In this document: one piece after another, positions 5,753 to 12,646 of the stretch | How positions within the stretch are numbered: the stretch's first letter is position 1 | Layout of the letters: every line of letters starts with the position of its first letter | Source of the DNA: an uncultured Neisseriaceae bacterium | GTDB taxonomy: Bacteria > Pseudomonadota > Gammaproteobacteria > Burkholderiales > UBA11063 | DNA: 15,129 bases | Reading direction: 5' to 3' | NCBI GenBank assembly: GCA_903891375.1 | Contig: CAITEL010000352.1 | Span: 1 to 15,129 of the forward strand | Notes under the pieces: generated by a model | Seen by the model: only the letters and a program-made list of their open reading frames with translations | What the model was told of the DNA's origin: nothing | Databases searched by the model: none | Translations under genes and position numbers: made by a program

Positions 5753-8700
5753 TGAATACACGGCTAATTTATTAGCATTACCCGAATCATTTAAACTTAC
5801 ATAAATCTTGCCAGAACTTTTATTAACAGTTAAACCTAAACTACGTACACCACTAGCAAAACTGCTTGGTAATGGATTTGTTGTACCAGTTAGTGGTAAC
5901 CATATATTATTTTTAAATCGCATTACATTTACTTTATTCCCCGAAATGTATGCAATTATTGGGTTATTATTATTGTCGATAGCCATTGATATTATATTTG
6001 GAGTTTGTCCACTTAGCATTGCAATACTTGGTAGATTAGTTGTCCAGCTGGTTGCTCCTGCAACCAATTTATATAACTGAATTGAGCTATCTGCATTACT
6101 ACTAAAGGCCAAATATAAAGCACCTAAGCTATCAGCTTTAAAAGCAATATTGACACCAGTTTTTGCAACTGTAGTTGGAATATTTGCTACCCCAGTTGGA
6201 TTTGCATTAAAAGATGTAATTGATTCAACTCCACTCCATTGTTTTACTAGTAAAGTACCGTTGCTACTTTCGTATGCTAAATATAATTTTGTGTTATTGT
6301 AGTTAGCTAATACAGGGAATTTAGCTCCAGCTAGATTTGCAGTTAAGGTGGCATAGGCAGTACTACCTGCATTTATCTTATACGCAGTTGCAAAACCACT
6401 TGATTCAACTGTACCAAAAACAGTATTGTTATACATTGTAATATCTCCAGTTACTGTGGTTTTTCCAATAATAGGCCCTGTTGAAATTGGTTTTGTCCAA
6501 GCTGTTGCACTAATTTGAGAGCCAACATTGGCCTTAATATATGTTTCATCACTAGTAGCACTATTTATCGCACGATATAACATATACGGATTACTATTGC
6601 TGTCAAGAGTTAAACCTAAATAGTAAGCTTGCACATAAGTAGTAAGATTTGCTACACTCGTAATTAATGATTTAATCGTGTTATTCGATACATTATACAT
6701 AACAACACTAGGTAGCAGATTACCACTAGATAATCCATTGTTAGCTAAATATAATATAGTGTTTGTACTTTCAAACATCGTTGCAATTTTACCTGACTCT
6801 ACAGCAAGAGCAGTCATATTAGTACTCTCAGCACTCCATGTGTTGTTAAATGCTGCAGTAGTTATTGCTACACTACTAGCAAGATTTTGCACTGTACTAT
6901 CGCTTACCATTGTAGTAATAGTACTAACAACTGAATTACCTTGGTTATTCCCCGTAATTTGAATTTTACAAACTGGATTTTGTGCGTTTAAGCTACAACT
7001 GCTTGGTGACAATGTTACATTTGTCTGATTCGTTAAATTTGGGGTAGCAACAACTGTAGCAGTTTGTGCCACGTAACCACCACTTAACGAATAAGTTAAG
7101 CTTGTGCTTTCAAGATACCCTAGACTTGTTTTAGCTAATGTCATATTAACTTGCCTTTGTGGATAATATATAATTGTTGAACCATTATAATTAATATTAT
7201 CTAACGTATACTCACCATCGTATGCATCATTATAATAAATTTGTTGGCCATTTAATACACCATTACTACCATCTAATTGACCACTCCATGTTGGACTATT
7301 GGAATTAATAGTATAGACTACAGAACAAGTTGCATTTCTAACTATGCTAACCATAGCACTACTTGTACCACAACTTGAATTTAGCAAGCTTAGATTTCCT
7401 ACTGCTTGAAACGATGAATATACGTTCTGTGCCGTATCTGTTCCAATATTAGTAAATGTTAATGTAATTACTGGCGATACTGTACCTTGTGCTATATAGT
7501 AAGTATCTACATTATTTTGCGTAATTTTATCGCCTTTAGTTACGTTAACACTACTTAACACCATGCTTGGTGATATATTATCCCGAATTACTCCATTAGC
7601 TGTTATTGGTAGTTGCTGTTGTGCACTTCCTGTAAATGGTACAAAGTTTATTTCAATATTACCTGTTGCGTTTTGTGTTGCTGTAACACTAGTTGGTCCA
7701 AAATTAATCATCACATCGCAGCTTTGTCCACTATCTAAACTTATACCGCATGTCGTTAATATCTGGTCAACACTATACACACTGTTATCTAAACTATAGT
7801 TAATGTTGTGTGCTATATCATCCCCTGTATTTGTTAGTGTAAGAATTAAATGCTGTGTTTCATTATTATTATTCTTAATTGGATTAAAATTTAATGTGTT
7901 TAGATTAGTAGTTAGGACTGCTTGCGATTGAATTGTTTGATAGTTTATTACTTCAGTAATTTTTTTTGCATCTGCACCAACAAAATTATAATTCAAACCC
8001 AGTGTTGAGGAATTTAAATCAATAGTTGCAGTTTGAGAATCATAACTCAAAACAAATTGGCATGAGTCACCTACATTCAAAATATTAGTAATAGTATTAT
8101 TGTTAAGTGTACAGCTATTTGTATCGGATTGTTGCAACATAAAACCAGCTGGTAAATCATCAAAATAAACATTGTTCATATATGAGTCACCATTATTCGT
8201 TATTTTATAGGTATGCAAAATCGCAGCATCTATGGTTTTTCGGATAAAAGTGCTACCGCTGTCACTATGTGATGAGTCAGTCAAATCAGTTAATGTCACA
8301 TTACCTGATACTGGAAGCGCACTAACGGTATTAGTAATATTATCAACACCATCACTATATGTTGTAGTTAAATCAGCATACATAGCACTAGGTTTTGTTG
8401 CTTCAATTAAAATATAACATAATTCTCCAGCAGCGATGGTATCACTACATGTATTTTTTGTGATTGTTGCATTTTGTACATTACCTAAATTTAAACTTAA
8501 AGCACTAATTGGGAAATTACTATTATTAAATAAAGACACATATTGCGAGGTTATAGATTCAGAAAAAATCAACTGTTGGGGTACTATTTTTAAAACCCCC
8601 ACATTATCTTTTAGTGCGATGTTGTTTAGAGTTGTATTAATAACAACATCACTTTGTGTGCCATCAGTAGTGATATTTGCCATTTTTATATAGAAAGGTA

Positions 8701-9469
8701 AATTATCGGTATTTTGTGGAATAGTAACTAATATGCTAACAATACTACCAACAGATAATGCCCCTAGCCCAGCACCGCTGTTGCCACTAATTACTGTTTG
8801 TTCGGCAACTTCATTGCCTGAACTATCAACTAGAAATATAGAATTGGCTGTGGTTGCTTGTGTAATCACCATAGTAAGATTAACTAAAGTATTGCCAGTT
8901 GTATTTTTAGCAACGGTTTTATCATAAAATAAAGCGAATTTATCATTTGTAAGATTTAAATTGCTAATATTCTGTACACCAAGAGTTAGTGACTTATCAT
9001 TAGATAGTGTTTTTATGGTATTACTCGATTGTGTATTTTGATTGGATACCACAAGACTAAGATTTACCCCAGAAGTAACATTAGCTGTTGTATTAATTTG
9101 TAAAGTACAACTTGATTGACCAGTAATACTTGCACATTTATCAGTGCTCGAAGCATCAATGGTCGGTAATATGACACCTGTTAAATCGCTTTGCATTGTA
9201 TATTTTATATTACTTATAGTTGTACTTGCTGTATTTTTTACCACTATATAATTACTACTATTTTGAGTACCTACTTGGGTAATTGCGTATGGAGTGATGA
9301 TTTGTAAATTATTCACACTCCCATTATCAGTTGGTATTGGAGGCTTAATGGCAGATCCAGCAGTAGAATCTCCACTACCGCCACCTCCTCCGCTACAGGA
9401 CACACTTATGTTTATCAAACATAAAATAAAAATTATTTTACCCAAATTTTTTAAAAATTTTGTTCTCAT
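5744..9469 (-). CDS. Large secreted lipoprotein: Ig-like stalk with C-terminal beta-propeller
   Basis: A 1241-aa predicted outer-membrane or surface lipoprotein. The signal peptide (charged MRTKFLKN, hydrophobic core) ends at Cys25, followed by SGGGGGSG; the lipobox SVSC has an unusual Ser at -3, but Ser at +2 allows outer-membrane sorting by the E. coli rule. Residues about 50-870 are Asn/Ser/Thr-rich beta modules resembling ASH or choice-of-anchor repeats. Six carry a Cys pair, near 110/121, 340/353, 451/470, 573/585, 700/715 and 823/834 (for example TTCGISLDSGQSC), probably disulfides. Residues about 875-1241 look like a beta-propeller; the repeat ISMAIDNNNNPIIAYISG (about 1155-1175) is of a common bacterial blade type. 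Start ATG at 9469 has AGGAG 9 nt upstream. It is divergent from the 907-aa paralogue and shares its promoter box. A binding or adhesion role is inferred; the ligand is unknown. Confidence 0.85.
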   Translation of the reverse strand: MRTKFLKNLGKIIFILCLINISVSCSGGGGGSGDSTAGSAIKPPIPTDNGSVNNLQIITPYAITQVGTQNSSNYIVVKNTASTTISNIKYTMQSDLTGVILPTIDASSTDKCASITGQSSCTLQINTTANVTSGVNLSLVVSNQNTQSSNTIKTLSNDKSLTLGVQNISNLNLTNDKFALFYDKTVAKNTTGNTLVNLTMVITQATTANSIFLVDSSGNEVAEQTVISGNSGAGLGALSVGSIVSILVTIPQNTDNLPFYIKMANITTDGTQSDVVINTTLNNIALKDNVGVLKIVPQQLIFSESITSQYVSLFNNSNFPISALSLNLGNVQNATITKNTCSDTIAAGELCYILIEATKPSAMYADLTTTYSDGVDNITNTVSALPVSGNVTLTDLTDSSHSDSGSTFIRKTIDAAILHTYKITNNGDSYMNNVYFDDLPAGFMLQQSDTNSCTLNNNTITNILNVGDSCQFVLSYDSQTATIDLNSSTLGLNYNFVGADAKKITEVINYQTIQSQAVLTTNLNTLNFNPIKNNNNETQHLILTLTNTGDDIAHNINYSLDNSVYSVDQILTTCGISLDSGQSCDVMINFGPTSVTATQNATGNIEINFVPFTGSAQQQLPITANGVIRDNISPSMVLSSVNVTKGDKITQNNVDTYYIAQGTVSPVITLTFTNIGTDTAQNVYSSFQAVGNLSLLNSSCGTSSAMVSIVRNATCSVVYTINSNSPTWSGQLDGSNGVLNGQQIYYNDAYDGEYTLDNINYNGSTIIYYPQRQVNMTLAKTSLGYLESTSLTYSLSGGYVAQTATVVATPNLTNQTNVTLSPSSCSLNAQNPVCKIQITGNNQGNSVVSTITTMVSDSTVQNLASSVAITTAAFNNTWSAESTNMTALAVESGKIATMFESTNTILYLANNGLSSGNLLPSVVMYNVSNNTIKSLITSVANLTTYVQAYYLGLTLDSNSNPYMLYRAINSATSDETYIKANVGSQISATAWTKPISTGPIIGKTTVTGDITMYNNTVFGTVESSGFATAYKINAGSTAYATLTANLAGAKFPVLANYNNTKLYLAYESSNGTLLVKQWSGVESITSFNANPTGVANIPTTVAKTGVNIAFKADSLGALYLAFSSNADSSIQLYKLVAGATSWTTNLPSIAMLSGQTPNIISMAIDNNNNPIIAYISGNKVNVMRFKNNIWLPLTGTTNPLPSSFASGVRSLGLTVNKSSGKIYVSLNDSGNANKLAVYSFN

Positions 9470-9513
9470 GATGAAATGCTCCTAATTTACAAAGTATATA
9501 AAAATTATGTATA

Positions 9514-9553
9514 AGTATATCGTGAGGGAGCTTTATTTTAAAATAGGGAGTTT
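9514..9553 (-). promoter_or_regulatory. Promoter of the 1241-aa lipoprotein gene with shared box
   Basis: On the minus strand, box AAACTCCCTATT (9553-9542), -35 TTTTAA (9543-9538) overlapping the last two bases of the box, an 18-nt spacer and -10 TATACT (9519-9514), 44 nt from the ATG. The box recurs in the same register at the two other lipoprotein genes. Confidence 0.55.
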
Positions 9554-9644
9554 AGGGTATATTTTAATTTATGAAGGTGGTATATGACGCTCTCTACATG
9601 CTTGTAACAAACATATGATTTAAACAAATCCAAAACTCCCTATT
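9542..9644. repeat. Inverted repeat between the divergent lipoprotein genes
   Basis: AATAGGGAGTTT (9542-9553) and AAACTCCCTATT (9633-9644) are a perfect 12-bp inverted pair, and similarity continues inward imperfectly for some 30 bases on each side. Because each arm abuts a -35 element that points outward, this is best read as two facing copies of a promoter-upstream site rather than a hairpin terminator. The 79 bases between the arms hold no gene. Confidence 0.65.
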
Positions 9645-9671
9645 CACATAATATCTCTTATTTGATACAAT
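9633..9671 (+). promoter_or_regulatory. Promoter of the 907-aa lipoprotein gene with shared box
   Basis: Box AAACTCCCTATT (9633-9644), -35 TTCACA (9643-9648, five of six to consensus), a 17-nt spacer and -10 TACAAT (9666-9671, five of six), 64 nt before the ATG. This is the best-formed of the three lipoprotein promoters. Confidence 0.65.
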
Positions 9672-9735
9672 CCACTCCATGTACAAATTTATTTTGTGTA
9701 TCTAATAAATTATTTTAATTAGGAGTACATTAATC

Positions 9736-12459
9736 ATGATTAACAAAAGAATTAAAACAATGCTCAGCACTTTAACAATATTATCGTTTAGTATTATTTT
9801 AATAGCCTGTGGTGGTGGTGGTGCTGGTGGTAGTGGAAGTACTAATGATCATAATGCTAATGATAATTTAAATAAAACAGGTATTGCCATTAGTATTGAT
9901 AGTATGGCAACAATACCTGTATTAGATAATAATTCTACCTCAACATATGGTATATTAAGAAATAATGGTACTGGTACTGCTAGTGTTACTGTCACTGCCA
10001 CGCCTAATTACACTAATACGCATTCTAATAGTGGCACTTCCTCTATCAATTCTATGGTTAACTCAGCTAAACAATCACTAAAGATTAAAAATAGTACATT
10101 AAGTAGCACTTGTGAAGTTTCCTCAGGTGGTACCTGCCAATTCCCAATCCAGACGGGAATAATGTCTGCACAAAATTCACAAGGCTCCATTTTAATTACA
10201 GCATCGTGGAATGATAATAAAGGTTCTCATAGTGTATCAAATATTGTAAATGCGCAATGGGTAGATAATTCTCAAGCTAATGGTGTGGTTTTATCTTCTG
10301 ATTTAGTATCAATCAATAGCACAGCTATAGGGAACGGAGTTTTATATGCTTATGGTAGTGGGCAAGGACAAATTTATAATATTACATCTATATCCACGAA
10401 TAATCAAGCTGTATCTTTAACACAAAATAACTTAGTTGGGACTACTATCCCATCAGGATTCGTGCAAGCTATTCCAGTTACTTTTCCTGTAACTGGATCA
10501 ACATATGTGGGGGCTGTTAGTTTAAATTCTGCAGTAAGTCTTAATGGTATGAAAATCTCCACAATGGGACTCTCTGGATTATCTGCATATAATGGTTATA
10601 CCAGCAATGCCAACATTGGTGTTTTAGCATTAGTTAATGGTGGATATTTAATTTCTGGCAATGCTCCAATTATTGATACCAGTAAAGAAAGTTCCCCATC
10701 AATAATAAATGTTACCAATGTGGGAAATGCCACAGCTACATCTGTGATTATAACTCCATCAAATGGAATTACAGAAAGTGATACTTGTGGTGCTACATTA
10801 GGTGCTGGTGCCACATGTAATATAACGTATACAGTTCCAAGTACCCCTCCACAACAAGGTTCAATAAATACAGTAAAAATACAATATAATGGTGGCGCTG
10901 GAACTAGTTCAACACTACAAAATATATATTGGTATAATAGTATAAATGGTAATTTAATTGCACTATCTGCATCGCAAAACCCATTGGTTTTTAATTCAGG
11001 ATTAGCTTTAGGTGTTGAATCAGGTGCTACAACAACCATTACCGCAACTAATGCTGGTGGATTCCCTGTGACTATAAATAATCTAACTAATTATGCAACT
11101 GGTTCAATCATTGTTAGTGAGAGTGCAGGGACATGTACAGGTACTTTAAAGCCAGGCACTAGTTGTAATTTTTATGTTAATGTGAAAGATAAAGTTGCAG
11201 AATCTAATCAAATTATAAACTTATATTTTACAGGTACAACTAATGGTACTGCATATACTAACGTGTATACTTTAAAATATACTTCGAATCCATATACACC
11301 ATTACTAGTAATGCCACCTCTTAATCTGCTTACTATGTATGGTGATGGTATTAACACTGAGAATGAATCATTTACGATTACAAACGTAGGCTCCGCACCA
11401 GCATTACTTAAGAATTTTGCTCTTACTGGAATACCCAATATTACAGCAAAAGAGTCACCATGTATTGCAGGAGGTATCTTAGCTAAAAATTCATCTTGTG
11501 TTGCTACAATTAATTTTGCTGCTAAACTCGAAAGTACATTAATTACCGAATCTGGGACAGCAATATATAATGTTACTTATCAAACTTCTGGGGCAGAGTC
11601 ACCAACGAATATTATTGCCACCCAAAATATTCCTTACCAAATTCTACCAAATTTCCAAGGATTAACCATAACTAATGTAAGTATGTCACCTGTCACATCT
11701 GGAGCTGGCTCAACTGCTTCTCCATACAGTATTAGTGGGGCTACGTTACCATCTACTACACTCACATTAACTTATGCCAATCAAGGTACTCGAGCAGTAA
11801 CAGTCAACGGCGTACAAAATAATTTTGTAAACCCAGCGTGGGTGAGCTCAAGTAATTCATGTACGGGATTAAGAGCTGTTGGTAGCACCTGTACTATTAG
11901 CTACACAAACCAGTATGGAAGTTTAGCTCAATACATCCCATTAAGCAATATGAATCTAAATGCACCATATCTTATTTATACTGATACTAGTGGTACACAA
12001 TATGTAGCACAACCAAATTTACCTGCAAATATTGGAGGTAGCGTTATCAATGCTAATGTGACTCTAGCCTCAGTGACTAATGCTGCAAGTATTACTCAAC
12101 AGACTGTTGCAGGAACGTCACCTACAATGATAGTAACACATACTGCAATTATACCTAGTGGTTATAACTCAATACAAGTAAAAACTCAAATGGAAAATTA
12201 TTTTGTCAGCCAAAGTGGACCAAGCGGGGCATGTACGTATAGTGCAAGTAATGGCATTATGACTGAAACATGTACATTAACTCTAGCAAATCCAACAGTT
12301 AGTACTACATATTCAATTGACCCCAATATATTTTTGGGTGGTGACTCCACAATTGATCTAATATTTTCAATTCCATCTGCAACAGTTAGTCCTGCGGGAG
12401 CCGGAGTTACAATGAATAGTTCGTATGCAAATGTCACTGTTTATCGAACAACACGTTAA
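9736..12459 (+). CDS. Secreted lipoprotein made of Ig-like modules only
   Basis: A 907-aa predicted lipoprotein. The signal peptide has a classical lipobox LIAC (Cys25), then a flexible GGGGAGGSGS linker, predicting outer-membrane anchoring. The rest is Asn/Ser/Thr/Gly-rich beta modules like those of the 1241-aa neighbour, with six Cys pairs near 125/135, 350/361, 465/477, 575/589, 708/719 and 832/846 (for example GTCTGTLKPGTSC). It has no propeller head. Local matches to the 798-aa neighbour are clear: MATIPVL near the start against VATVPVL, then IYWY and QNPLV (about residue 414) against the same words there (about 368), so the two are paralogues. AGGAG lies 10 nt before the ATG at 9736. 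It is followed by a hairpin at 12481. Function is probably structural or adhesive; no enzyme motif is seen. Confidence 0.85.
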   Translation: MINKRIKTMLSTLTILSFSIILIACGGGGAGGSGSTNDHNANDNLNKTGIAISIDSMATIPVLDNNSTSTYGILRNNGTGTASVTVTATPNYTNTHSNSGTSSINSMVNSAKQSLKIKNSTLSSTCEVSSGGTCQFPIQTGIMSAQNSQGSILITASWNDNKGSHSVSNIVNAQWVDNSQANGVVLSSDLVSINSTAIGNGVLYAYGSGQGQIYNITSISTNNQAVSLTQNNLVGTTIPSGFVQAIPVTFPVTGSTYVGAVSLNSAVSLNGMKISTMGLSGLSAYNGYTSNANIGVLALVNGGYLISGNAPIIDTSKESSPSIINVTNVGNATATSVIITPSNGITESDTCGATLGAGATCNITYTVPSTPPQQGSINTVKIQYNGGAGTSSTLQNIYWYNSINGNLIALSASQNPLVFNSGLALGVESGATTTITATNAGGFPVTINNLTNYATGSIIVSESAGTCTGTLKPGTSCNFYVNVKDKVAESNQIINLYFTGTTNGTAYTNVYTLKYTSNPYTPLLVMPPLNLLTMYGDGINTENESFTITNVGSAPALLKNFALTGIPNITAKESPCIAGGILAKNSSCVATINFAAKLESTLITESGTAIYNVTYQTSGAESPTNIIATQNIPYQILPNFQGLTITNVSMSPVTSGAGSTASPYSISGATLPSTTLTLTYANQGTRAVTVNGVQNNFVNPAWVSSSNSCTGLRAVGSTCTISYTNQYGSLAQYIPLSNMNLNAPYLIYTDTSGTQYVAQPNLPANIGGSVINANVTLASVTNAASITQQTVAGTSPTMIVTHTAIIPSGYNSIQVKTQMENYFVSQSGPSGACTYSASNGIMTETCTLTLANPTVSTTYSIDPNIFLGGDSTIDLIFSIPSATVSPAGAGVTMNSSYANVTVYRTTR

Positions 12460-12480
12460 TTTTTCTTATTCATTTTCAAG

Positions 12481-12513
12481 TTCCCACTCATTGCGTTTGC
12501 TTGTGAGTGGGAA
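12481..12513. terminator. Hairpin after the 907-aa gene, without a T-run
   Basis: TTCCCACTCA (12481-12490) pairs perfectly with TGAGTGGGAA (12504-12513) around a 13-nt loop, 22 nt past the stop codon. Position and 10-bp stem suit a terminator, but no T-run follows on either strand, so it may instead protect the mRNA 3' end. Confidence 0.45.
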
Positions 12514-12552
12514 GCACTAAAACATGATTATACTAATAACGATTATTTACCC

Positions 12553-12591
12553 AAAGTCCCTATTTTGTTTTGAGTCACTTCAAGGTATAAT
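12553..12591 (+). promoter_or_regulatory. Promoter of the 798-aa lipoprotein gene with shared box
   Basis: Box AAAGTCCCTATT (12553-12564, 11 of 12 to the other two), a weak -35 TTTTGT (12563-12568), a 17-nt spacer and a perfect -10 TATAAT (12586-12591), 55 nt before the ATG. Downstream of the -10, TCAATC resembles CCACTC at the same place in the 907-aa promoter. A poor -35 under a conserved box suits activator dependence. Confidence 0.6.
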
Positions 12592-12646
12592 TCAATCTAT
12601 TGGGTACTTTTAGAAATAACAATAAATATTTACAAGGTTAATCATA

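Noticed and set aside
9811..9834. GGT trinucleotide run after the lipobox as a phase-variable tract
   Set aside because: Only four perfect units occur in a row, and changes in whole units would not shift the frame; it codes an ordinary glycine linker.
10596..11039. Minus-strand open frame of 147 codons inside the 907-aa lipoprotein gene
   Set aside because: It is antisense to a coherent lipoprotein with repeated modules. Its hydrophobic, Pro/Val-rich content is what Asn/Thr/Gly-rich codons give when read backwards.
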